Assembly: GCA_021300355.1 (NCBI GenBank) | Contig: JAJTEF010000004.1 | Coordinates: 1 to 64,000 of the forward strand | Source of the DNA: Sphingomonadaceae bacterium | GTDB lineage: Bacteria; Pseudomonadota; Alphaproteobacteria; Sphingomonadales; Sphingomonadaceae | Length of the DNA stretch: 64,000 nucleotides | Reading direction: 5' to 3' | Shown here: piece by piece, positions 56,816-64,000 of the stretch | Layout of the letters: every line of letters begins with the position of its first letter | Position numbering within the stretch: position 1 is the first letter of the stretch | The notes under the pieces: model-generated | What the model saw: the letters and a program-made list of their open reading frames with translations, nothing else | Told to the model about the DNA's origin: nothing | Databases searched by the model: none | Program-made: the position numbers and the translations under genes

Positions 56816-58948
56816 TCAGATGGCGTCGACGTAAAACAGCAAACAGGTTTCGGGATGCGCGTGGGGTAGTTGCAGCCCGCCGTGCATCAGCGCGGCACCG
56901 CTCAACGTCGCGCCGTCCTGATTTAGCCCAAGCTTCTCGATTGCCGATAGCCTCTTAATGGCTTGCCAGATTGTCGGCCAGATCAGCTTTACCAGATAAT
57001 TTCGGTCCGGGTCCAAGCCAGCAAACCGCACACGTTCAGGCAAAACCTGCGGATCGCTCAAGACGTAAGCGACCGAATACAAAGCCTCGGAACGGTCACG
57101 CGCGACCACGCCGGTTGCCATTATCTGCGGTGCCGTATCGATCCTGACCAAGTCGCCATCATGCAGCAACGCACGGTGGCGCTTATGCAAGGCGATGGCA
57201 GACTTTAGCGTGTCGAGGTCGCCCGGCCGTTCGGTCAACAGGTTGAGTTCAAGCCCCATATGCCCGATCAATGCGGTCGCAGCGCGCATGTCCATCGACA
57301 GCCTACGTCCACTCACATGGCATCGCGCAGGACCCACATGACATCCCATCACTTCGGGCGGCAGGAAGAAGCTCGCGCCGCGTTGGATATATTGCCGGTC
57401 AAGCGCATCATTGCTGTCGGAGGTCCAGACCCGGTCACTATGCGCCAGCACCCCCATATCGGCGCGTGCGCCGCCCGATGAACAGCTTTCAATTTCGACA
57501 TCGGGATGCGCGGCGCGCACGCGATCCAGCAGCGCGTAGAGCGCGGTTACCTGTGCGAATGCCTTCGCACTGCCGGATGCACCCCCCGGATGGCTCAGGT
57601 CGCGGTTCATATCCCATTTGATGTAGCGTATATCGTGATCGCGCAGCACCGCATCGATGGCGTGGAATATATAGTCCGCAACCTCGGTCCGGCTGATGTC
57701 CAGCGCAAGTTGCGACCGGAACGGCACGTGATCTACGCCCTCCACACCCAGCACCCAATCGGGATGTGCGCGATATAGTTCGCTGTCGGGGTTGACCATT
57801 TCGGGTTCGAACCAAAGTCCGAATTCCATGCCTAACGCCGTCACATGATCAACCAAGGGCTTTAGGCCGTCGGGGTACACATCGGCGGACACAGTCCAAT
57901 CACCAAGCCCGGCGCGGTCATGCCGCCTGCCCCCGAACCATCCGTCATCCAGAACAAAGCGTTCGACGCCAATGTCCGCGGCGCGCGTGGCCAGTTCTTT
58001 CAGTTTCTCGACATCATGGTCGAAATACACCGCTTCCCACGTGTTATAATGCACAGGTCGCGGCTTGGCGCGCATCGCGGGTCGCAGCAATTTTGTACGG
58101 ACATGTGCATGGAATTTGCGGCTAAGCGCGCTGAAACCATCGCCACTATATGCAGCAACAATTTCGGGGCTCGCGAAGGTTTCACCCGGTGCCAGACGAA
58201 CCTCGCCGGGCAACAGCAGCGCACCAAGGCTGGTCAACACGCGTCCATCGGTGAGCGTGTCCACACGCAGGCGATGGTTCCCGCTCCATGCCAAATGAAA
58301 GCCATAAGCTTCGCCCGCAGTTTCGTTCGTGCCGGGCGTTGCCAATAGCAATGCGGGATAGCTGAAATGCGAGGTGCGGCCGCTGCGGTTTTCCCGCAGA
58401 TATGTTCCCGCGCTGCGCTTCACCCGATCTTGCGTAAATTCCTGAGTCCAGCGGCCGGTAAATCCGACAATCTCGGTCATGTGCTCAGGCACAGGCAGGC
58501 AGGCCGTCATCACTTCAGTCACATCAAGCGCCGTCGCGCCATAATTGGTCAAATCCGTGCGGATACGCAGAACGCCCGTGGCAGGATCAAAAGCAATGTC
58601 ATATGCGAGGCCAAGCCGCGTGCGTTCATCACGGCATAGGATTGTCGCGCCATGCGGCCTGCTTTCGACTTTGCCGACGTCAAAACGGCTGCACCAATCC
58701 TTGCCCTCGCGATGGGCAGCAAAGCCTTGCATCATCGGGTGGCCCAGACCGGGCTCCATTGCGAAGGAAAGCGGCAGCGCAACATCTGCGACACCGTGCA
58801 TAGCCTGCCGAAAAAACAGGCCTTCCATCTGCGCCGCATCGACATTTTCGGGCAACGCCGCGCCCCAATAGATAACAGACGGCGGCGCGCCCTTGGCACA
58901 GGCCAATATCAATGTCGTGTCCGGGGCATCAAATCGCAAATGGTCCAA
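56816..58948 (-). CDS. Alpha-galactosidase, GH36
   Basis: A retaining alpha-galactosidase of family GH36, 710 residues. A beta-sandwich N-terminal domain (about 1-290) precedes the TIM barrel with VLDDGWFGGRRHD, FGLWFEPEMVNPDSEL, RYIKWDMNRDLSHPG (nucleophile D446) and VWTSDSNDALDRQYIQRG (acid/base D511). The C-terminal domain is complete. There is no signal peptide, so cleavage occurs in the cytoplasm after uptake. It starts at a TTG with GGGAG six bases upstream. Divergent from the symporter gene across 132 bases, which suggests shared control and shared substrate. Confidence 0.94.
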   Translation of the reverse strand: MDHLRFDAPDTTLILACAKGAPPSVIYWGAALPENVDAAQMEGLFFRQAMHGVADVALPLSFAMEPGLGHPMMQGFAAHREGKDWCSRFDVGKVESRPHGATILCRDERTRLGLAYDIAFDPATGVLRIRTDLTNYGATALDVTEVMTACLPVPEHMTEIVGFTGRWTQEFTQDRVKRSAGTYLRENRSGRTSHFSYPALLLATPGTNETAGEAYGFHLAWSGNHRLRVDTLTDGRVLTSLGALLLPGEVRLAPGETFASPEIVAAYSGDGFSALSRKFHAHVRTKLLRPAMRAKPRPVHYNTWEAVYFDHDVEKLKELATRAADIGVERFVLDDGWFGGRRHDRAGLGDWTVSADVYPDGLKPLVDHVTALGMEFGLWFEPEMVNPDSELYRAHPDWVLGVEGVDHVPFRSQLALDISRTEVADYIFHAIDAVLRDHDIRYIKWDMNRDLSHPGGASGSAKAFAQVTALYALLDRVRAAHPDVEIESCSSGGARADMGVLAHSDRVWTSDSNDALDRQYIQRGASFFLPPEVMGCHVGPARCHVSGRRLSMDMRAATALIGHMGLELNLLTERPGDLDTLKSAIALHKRHRALLHDGDLVRIDTAPQIMATGVVARDRSEALYSVAYVLSDPQVLPERVRFAGLDPDRNYLVKLIWPTIWQAIKRLSAIEKLGLNQDGATLSGAALMHGGLQLPHAHPETCLLFYVDAI

Positions 58949-59080
58949 CTCATGCTCCCCAGAAATTCCGTTGGCCGTCGCGACCCATTTGTTACTTTGT
59001 GTTTTGTATATAGCCGTTTAACCAGCATATTATCAAAAAAGCAAAAGCACAGCTTTGCAACGAAAATCATCGGGGGGCGG

Positions 59081-60607
59081 ATGTTCGAGACAACCAACAG
59101 CGCGGCGCAAATCGGCATATTTGTTTCGCTCACCATGCTCATCGCCATCCTGACGTACTGGAAAGTACACGGCAAGGGTGCCGAGCGGGCGCAGGACGCA
59201 GGTTCCACCAAAGAGGTGTTCCTTGCAGGCGGCGGGCTTACCTGGCTGTTTGTCGCAGGTTCGATTACGCTCACCAACCTGTCGACCGAACAGCTGGTCG
59301 GCATGAACGGCAACCAGATGCTGCTGCTGGCGTGGTGGGAGATTTCGGGTTTCGTTGGCCTGTTGATCTTGGCCTATGTTTTTGTGCCGATTTATTACCG
59401 CAACAATTGCACCACGGTGACAGAATTGCTGGAACGCCGGTACAAGGGCGGCAGCATACGCACGGTAATTTCGGCGCTGTTTCTGCTTGGCAATATCCTG
59501 ATCTACCTTCCCGCCGCGCTCTATTCGGGCAGTCTGTTCTTGAAATCGATGTTCGGCGTCGATTGGTCGCTGATCTGGTTTGCCGCACCGATGGCGATTA
59601 TCGCTGCCATCTACACCATCACCGGCGGCTTACGCGCAGTTGCGGTTATGGACACCTATTCCGGCATCGGCGTGCTGGCGATTGCGTTTTTGGTGGTCAT
59701 ATTGGCGCTCGCTGCGGTCGGTTTTGACCTGTCCACTGTGCCTGCCGAACGCACATCGATGATTGGCAGCATCGATTCCCCCATCCCGTTCCACACATTG
59801 TTCACCGGTATGATTTTCATCCAGATATTCTATTGGTCGACCAATCAGAATATCACCCAAAAAGCGATGACCGCACCGACCGTCAAAGAAGCGCAAAAGG
59901 GCGTGCTCGCCGCGGCCGCCGTCCGTATCCTCATCATCCCCGCCATCGTCGTCATTCCGGGCGTCGTCGCCTATAAGCTGTTCGGCAGCTTGGGCGATGC
60001 GGCCTATGGAAAGCTTGTGGCGCATGTATTGCCCGGTTGGATGTCGGGCGCGTTTGCCGCCATGATGATGGCCGCCGTTATCGCGCACACCAGCGCCATA
60101 TTGAACAGTTCGGTGGCGTTATACGCGGTCGATTTTCACGACAAATTCATCCGCCCAGTTGCCAACCACTGGCGGCTTGCGGCGATTGTGTCGGTCATTC
60201 TGACCATCACGTCGGTCTTGCTGGTTCCGGTCTATGAAAATGCAAAAAGCATCATCAACCTGTTGCAGCAGCTCAACGGTTTGTCGTCGATGCCGATCCT
60301 GTCGGCATTCATTACCGGGCTGCTGTTCCGGAATATGGATGCGCGGGCCGCGATTGCCGGATTGGGTTGGGGCGTTGCGCTTTATGCGTTCCACAATTTC
60401 ATTTTGTACGTGCCCGACACGCTTTATGCTGGCGAAACATTTTACCAGCATATGGGAATCGGCTGGCTGCATTATATCGACGTCATGGCGATTGTCCTTG
60501 TGACCTGTGTGTTGACCGCATTGACGGTGAACCGCATCATCTTTGGCAATCGGGCCGTGTTTATCTGGAGCAAGGAAGGACGCCGGCTTTCGGCGATTGA
60601 GGCATGA
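59081..60607 (+). CDS. Sodium:solute symporter, SGLT/SSS family
   Basis: A sodium-coupled sugar transporter of the SLC5-like family, 508 residues with about 13-14 membrane helices. Landmarks are WLFVAGSITLTNLSTEQLVGMNGNQM, YYRNNCTTVTELLERRYKGGSIRT, GGLRAVAVMDTYSGIGVLAIAFLVV and FYWSTNQNITQKAMTAPTVKEAQKGV, which place it with sugar (SGLT-like) rather than proline transporters. The ATG at 59081 has GGGGGGCGG upstream. Its stop overlaps glpK (ATGA). Together with galA it probably imports an alpha-galactoside intact; the actual substrate is inference. Confidence 0.92.
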   Translation: MFETTNSAAQIGIFVSLTMLIAILTYWKVHGKGAERAQDAGSTKEVFLAGGGLTWLFVAGSITLTNLSTEQLVGMNGNQMLLLAWWEISGFVGLLILAYVFVPIYYRNNCTTVTELLERRYKGGSIRTVISALFLLGNILIYLPAALYSGSLFLKSMFGVDWSLIWFAAPMAIIAAIYTITGGLRAVAVMDTYSGIGVLAIAFLVVILALAAVGFDLSTVPAERTSMIGSIDSPIPFHTLFTGMIFIQIFYWSTNQNITQKAMTAPTVKEAQKGVLAAAAVRILIIPAIVVIPGVVAYKLFGSLGDAAYGKLVAHVLPGWMSGAFAAMMMAAVIAHTSAILNSSVALYAVDFHDKFIRPVANHWRLAAIVSVILTITSVLLVPVYENAKSIINLLQQLNGLSSMPILSAFITGLLFRNMDARAAIAGLGWGVALYAFHNFILYVPDTLYAGETFYQHMGIGWLHYIDVMAIVLVTCVLTALTVNRIIFGNRAVFIWSKEGRRLSAIEA

Positions 60608-62070
60608 GCGAATATATCATTGTTATCGACGAAGGCACGACATCGACCCGCGCCGTTCTGTTTGCCGCCGACGGCACTGCCGTGGATAGCTGCCAGCGCC
60701 CGCTGACCCAGCATTATCCGGCACCTGGCCTGGTGGAGCATGATGCCGAGGAAATCTGGAAACTGACGCTGGAATGCGCGCAGACCGTCATTGCCAAAGC
60801 AGGAGGCGCAGACCGCATTGCGAGCATTGGTATCACCAACCAACGCGAGACCATTGTGTTCTGGGACAAGCGAACGGGCAAGCCGCTTGCCCCTGCGATT
60901 GTATGGCAGGACCGCCGCACCGCAGACATATGCGCGGCACTGAAGGAACAGGGCGAAGAACCCGTTGTTCAGGCCAAAACCGGCCTGTTGCTCGATCCCT
61001 ATTTCTCTGGCTCCAAAATCGGCTGGGCCTTGGAAAACTGGCCACAGCTAAAGGATGCCGGCGCGCATCTCGCGGTTGGCACGGTCGAAAGCTATCTTGT
61101 ATTTCGCCTGACGGGCGGCGGCCATATCACCGATGCAACCAACGCATCGCGCACAGCGTTGATGGCGATTGGCAGCGGTGGATGGGACGACGGACTTACC
61201 GACCTGTTCGGCGTACCGCGCGACATATTGCCCGAAATAACCGATTGTGCAGGCGATCTTGGCACGACGTTGCCGGAACATTTTGGCGGACCAATCCGCA
61301 TTGCCGGTATGGCGGGGGACCAGCAAGCCGCCACCATCGGCCAAGGCTGCTTCGCCGTTGGCCAGACCAAGGCAACATTTGGCACGGGCGCATTTGTGCT
61401 GACGCAAACGGGCACGACATTGCGCCAGTCGCGCAACCGTCTGCTGTCGACGATCTTATATCAATTGGGTGGTGAGCGGCATTACGCGCTGGAAGGATCG
61501 GTATTTGTCGCAGGCAGCCTCGTCCAGTGGCTGCGCGATGATCTGGGGCTTATTGCGCATGCTGCAGACACAGAATCACTGGCGCGCAGCGTTCCCGACA
61601 ATGGCGGCGTATATCTTGTCCCCGCATTGTCGGGCCTTGGCGCGCCGCATTGGCGTCCCGATGCGCGGGCTAGCATCAGCGGGCTCAGTTTCTCGGCGAC
61701 CAAGGCGCATGTCGCCCGCGCCGCGCTGGAGGCGATGGCCCACCAGACCCATGACCTGAAAACAGCATTTGCTGCGGACGGTGCCGATTGGGCGGAATTG
61801 CGCATTGATGGCGGCATGGTTGCCAATGACTGGATGGCACAAGACCTCGCCGACATGCTCGCCATAGATGTCGAACGTCCGGCCTTTGTCGAAACAACGG
61901 CACTTGGCGCCGCAATGCTCGCTGCTGTTGGATGCGGAATATACAAATCACTTGAGGATGCCGCGGTCATGCGCGGCGGCGTGCAGCGCTTTATACCCAA
62001 TATGGAAAAGCATGCACGCGACGCGCGGCTGGCCGGTTGGTCAAACGCCCTTGTGCGTGTCCTTCAATAG
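60604..62070 (+). CDS. glpK: Glycerol kinase
   Basis: FGGY-family kinase that makes glycerol 3-phosphate. The 488-residue protein has the N-terminal VIDEGTTSTRAVLF, GITNQRETIVFWDKRTGKPLAPAIVWQDRR, the substrate region YFSGSKIGWALEN, GDQQAATIGQGCFAVGQTKATFGTGAFVLT and PALSGLGAPHWRPDARASISGL, a very good match to GlpK rather than xylulokinase. No glycerol facilitator or glycerol-3-phosphate dehydrogenase gene is adjacent. Its start overlaps the symporter stop by four bases, so the two proteins are made together. Confidence 0.95.
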   Translation: MSEYIIVIDEGTTSTRAVLFAADGTAVDSCQRPLTQHYPAPGLVEHDAEEIWKLTLECAQTVIAKAGGADRIASIGITNQRETIVFWDKRTGKPLAPAIVWQDRRTADICAALKEQGEEPVVQAKTGLLLDPYFSGSKIGWALENWPQLKDAGAHLAVGTVESYLVFRLTGGGHITDATNASRTALMAIGSGGWDDGLTDLFGVPRDILPEITDCAGDLGTTLPEHFGGPIRIAGMAGDQQAATIGQGCFAVGQTKATFGTGAFVLTQTGTTLRQSRNRLLSTILYQLGGERHYALEGSVFVAGSLVQWLRDDLGLIAHAADTESLARSVPDNGGVYLVPALSGLGAPHWRPDARASISGLSFSATKAHVARAALEAMAHQTHDLKTAFAADGADWAELRIDGGMVANDWMAQDLADMLAIDVERPAFVETTALGAAMLAAVGCGIYKSLEDAAVMRGGVQRFIPNMEKHARDARLAGWSNALVRVLQ

Positions 62071-62155
62071 TCCAAGTCCCAGTTCACAACATCTTAACCA
62101 TCTTACTGCAATGTACAGCCGCCCATGTGGCGAACGACATCGACAGGACCAAGAG

Positions 62156-63487
62156 ATGGATAATTTGCGCGGATTTGAACCGTTTGGATCAGACCTTGAT
62201 GCTGATTTACCCGCTTATACCCTCTTTGAGGACGAAGACGCAGCAATAGAGCCGCCACCATTCATATCTCGCGACGAACGCCGGATGCAGGTTCGCGCGT
62301 TAAATTTTTGGACGTCGCAGCTCCACGACAAAAATTTCCCAAGCATCGAAGAACTCGATCCATCGGCCATCGAAGATTTCCGCGACTACAGCGTTCTTCT
62401 CGATTTTACCTCGGGCATCGAAAATCCGTCCATTGACTATCTTGGCGATAAATTGCGCGCCGAATGCGGTTTAAGCGCGGACGTCACGTATCTGGATGAA
62501 GTTCCCCGAAACTCTCTGCTGTCGCGCATTACCGACCATTATCTTCAAATCATTGCCAACCACGCGCCCATCGGCTTCGAAACCGAGTTTGTGAACGATC
62601 GCGGCAATGTCCTCATGTACCGCGGCATTTTGCTGCCCTATTCGACGGATGATGACACGATCGATTTCATTTACGGCGTCATCAACTGGAAAGAAACCGC
62701 GCCTGCAGACATTAGCGGGCCGTTGCAGATTGAAGTTGAACACGCGCGCGCAGCGTTGCCGCCGCGGCAGGAACACGTCCCTCTATGGGCAGACGGCCCG
62801 ATGGCGGGGCAGCTGGATGACGCAGCGCCGTGTGATGACGTACAAAGCGATGAACCCTATCCGCTGCAGACGATAGCAGCTGATGAAAATGCAAGCCTTG
62901 CCGACTGGCTGGATACCGCACGGCAATGTGTAGAACAGGCGCGCGATGCAGATCTTCGGACGCGCGATGCCTTGTATCAGGCGATTGGACGCGCATACGA
63001 CTTTGCCTTGATTGCCGCCAATCACCCTGCCGATTATGGCGAACTGCTTCATGATGCCGGCCTGAAAGCACAGGAACGCGCACCATTTACGCCCATCGTT
63101 AAGCTGGTTTTTGGTGCAGGTTATGACAAAACCCGCTTAACCGAATTTGCCACAGCGCTCCAATTTGCGCAGCGCAATGCCGTTCCGATAGGAACGTTCG
63201 CGACGATCCTCGCTGGCTTTGACGGCGGCTTGAAAGCCATTGTCGCCGCCGAACGTCGCGCCAAGAAAATCGCTGCAGGCGTCGAACCAGCCACCGCGGC
63301 AACCGACGACCCACGTGCGCGTTTGCGCTCGGCACGTAAGCGCGACCTCCGCGAATTTGCAGGCGCAGGCGACGAATTTGTTTTGCTTGTTGCCCGCCGC
63401 GATGCCGATGGCAGCGTTGCGATTGTCGGATCAGTTCAAGGCGACGCCGCGCTCACCGAAAAGGCATTGCGCAAAGCCGACGTCTGA
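62156..63487 (+). CDS. PAS_5 domain protein with unknown C-terminal region
   Basis: A 443-residue soluble protein. Residues about 45-185 resemble the PAS_5 family of alphaproteobacteria (LNFWTSQLHDKNFPSIEELDPSAIEDFRDYSVLLDF, then FETEFVNDRGNVLMYRGILLPYSTDDDTIDFIYGVINW). The remaining 250 residues are alpha-helical and of no family I know, with DALYQAIGRAYDFALIAANHPADYGELLHDAGL and a basic RLRSARKRDLREFAG segment. There is no kinase, GGDEF or HTH domain. The ATG at 62156 has AAGAG just upstream; the track start at 61868 lies inside glpK. Function unknown. Confidence 0.75.
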   Translation: MDNLRGFEPFGSDLDADLPAYTLFEDEDAAIEPPPFISRDERRMQVRALNFWTSQLHDKNFPSIEELDPSAIEDFRDYSVLLDFTSGIENPSIDYLGDKLRAECGLSADVTYLDEVPRNSLLSRITDHYLQIIANHAPIGFETEFVNDRGNVLMYRGILLPYSTDDDTIDFIYGVINWKETAPADISGPLQIEVEHARAALPPRQEHVPLWADGPMAGQLDDAAPCDDVQSDEPYPLQTIAADENASLADWLDTARQCVEQARDADLRTRDALYQAIGRAYDFALIAANHPADYGELLHDAGLKAQERAPFTPIVKLVFGAGYDKTRLTEFATALQFAQRNAVPIGTFATILAGFDGGLKAIVAAERRAKKIAAGVEPATAATDDPRARLRSARKRDLREFAGAGDEFVLLVARRDADGSVAIVGSVQGDAALTEKALRKADV

Positions 63488-63526
63488 CTTGTTTCGCAGG
63501 GCATTAATGCTTAACGCGTTGGTCAG

Positions 63527-64000
63527 ATGACTGACGCCCTTGCCCTCGCCTACGCCCAACGCCTGATTTCCTGCGAAAGCGTGACACCAGCGCAGGGCGC
63601 CGTATTTGACGCGCTAGAGGACATGCTGAAGCCTATGGGCTTTCGCGTTGACCGTTTTGTATCGGGCACGGGCGATGACAATCCAGCGCATGGTGCGCCC
63701 GTCGAAAATCTGTTTGCCATTCGCGAATCCGGAGGGCGTCACTTCGCCTTTGCCGGGCATCTTGATGTCGTGCCGCCGGGCGCTGGCTGGGCAAGCGACC
63801 CTTTCGTTCCCCAGATAAAGGGCGATTTGCTTCACGGTCGCGGCGCAGTCGATATGAAGGGCAGCATCGCCGCATTCGTCGCGGCATTGCACGAGATCCC
63901 CGCTGACGCAGGGACAATCAGCCTGATCATTACGGGTGATGAAGAAGGGCCAGCGATTTACGGCACCCGTGCCTTAATCGATCATATGCAAGCACTCGGC
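63527..64000 (+). CDS. dapE: Succinyl-diaminopimelate desuccinylase (5' part, runs off the window)
   Basis: DapE cleaves succinyl-diaminopimelate in lysine and peptidoglycan synthesis. The 158 residues present start MTDALALAYAQRLISCESVTPAQG and contain the M20 metallopeptidase motifs GHLDVVPPG (metal His and Asp), GRGAVDMKGSIAAFVAA (bridging Asp) and ITGDEEGPAIYGT (catalytic and metal Glu). The window ends before the dimerisation domain. The ORF track does not list it because it is open at the end. Confidence 0.93.
   Translation, partial: MTDALALAYAQRLISCESVTPAQGAVFDALEDMLKPMGFRVDRFVSGTGDDNPAHGAPVENLFAIRESGGRHFAFAGHLDVVPPGAGWASDPFVPQIKGDLLHGRGAVDMKGSIAAFVAALHEIPADAGTISLIITGDEEGPAIYGTRALIDHMQALG

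Overview
The window reads as a chromosomal segment of an alphaproteobacterium, most likely a sphingomonad (Sphingomonadales; Sphingorhabdus or Sphingopyxis-like is a guess). The evidence is gene order rather than any single marker: hrcA divergent from rph-rdgB-hemW, an F1-only atpHAGDC operon without F0 genes, rpmH-rnpA-yidD-yidC-engB, cobA-DUF2849-cysI-DUF934-cysH, dciA followed by two DsbA-like genes and smc, and alphaproteobacterial families such as DUF1489 and PAS_5. Coding density is very high, many genes overlap by 1-10 bases (ATGA, GTGA, TGATG junctions), and GTG and TTG starts are common. I see no IS element, prophage, CRISPR array, tRNA or rRNA. No gap without a gene exceeds 300 bases; the largest, about 220 bases, lies upstream of atpH.

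Layout. 1-11.1 kb: partial hrcA, then rph-rdgB-hemW-xerC forward; rsmI-yraN-gshB-dedA reverse, divergent from an LpoA-like lipoprotein; recR-def reverse, divergent from fmt-truA. 11.1-17.5 kb: an alkyltransferase and a dienelactone hydrolase on the reverse strand, then atpHAGDC. 17.5-24.7 kb: SH3-like secreted protein, 2-hydroxyacid dehydrogenase, Amt ammonium channel, nitronate monooxygenase-like flavoprotein, glycosyltransferase and SelO. 24.9-28.7 kb: assimilatory sulfate reduction. 28.8-33.6 kb: a broken thioesterase gene, a small membrane protein, rpmH-rnpA-yidD-yidC-engB and a glutathione transferase. 33.7-38.6 kb, reverse: dnaJ-like, yihY, fabI, aroC, cupin, and separately an ABA4-like gene. 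38.6-43.8 kb, mainly forward: pdxH, CDF transporter, PhzF, EF-hand protein, mgtE, DUF1489, with a cyclophilin on the reverse strand. 43.8-47.7 kb, reverse: mutY, beta-lactamase-fold hydrolase, nudC, frnE. 47.7-54.1 kb, forward: dciA, two DsbA-like genes, smc, alpha/beta hydrolase. 54.1-56.8 kb, reverse: ATP-dependent DNA ligase and its partner nuclease. 56.8-62.1 kb: a small catabolic cassette (GH36 alpha-galactosidase divergent from an SGLT-type symporter fused by ATGA overlap to glycerol kinase). 62.2-64 kb: a PAS_5 protein and the start of dapE.

Most of this is housekeeping. The points most worth a second look are: (1) the galA / symporter / glpK cassette, which makes chemical sense for an alpha-galactosyl-glycerol such as floridoside or a galactolipid head group; (2) a perfect 10-bp tandem duplication that frameshifts dedA; (3) an in-frame TAG that splits a thioesterase gene; (4) a paired palindromic repeat placed inside the atp operon and found again after the glutathione transferase gene; (5) a Lys/Ala/Pro-rich N-terminal extension on AtpD; and (6) an alkyltransferase that still carries the linker of an Ada-type AraC domain. 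I did not find a clearly novel defence or mobile system. All assignments come from reading the sequence; no database search was run.
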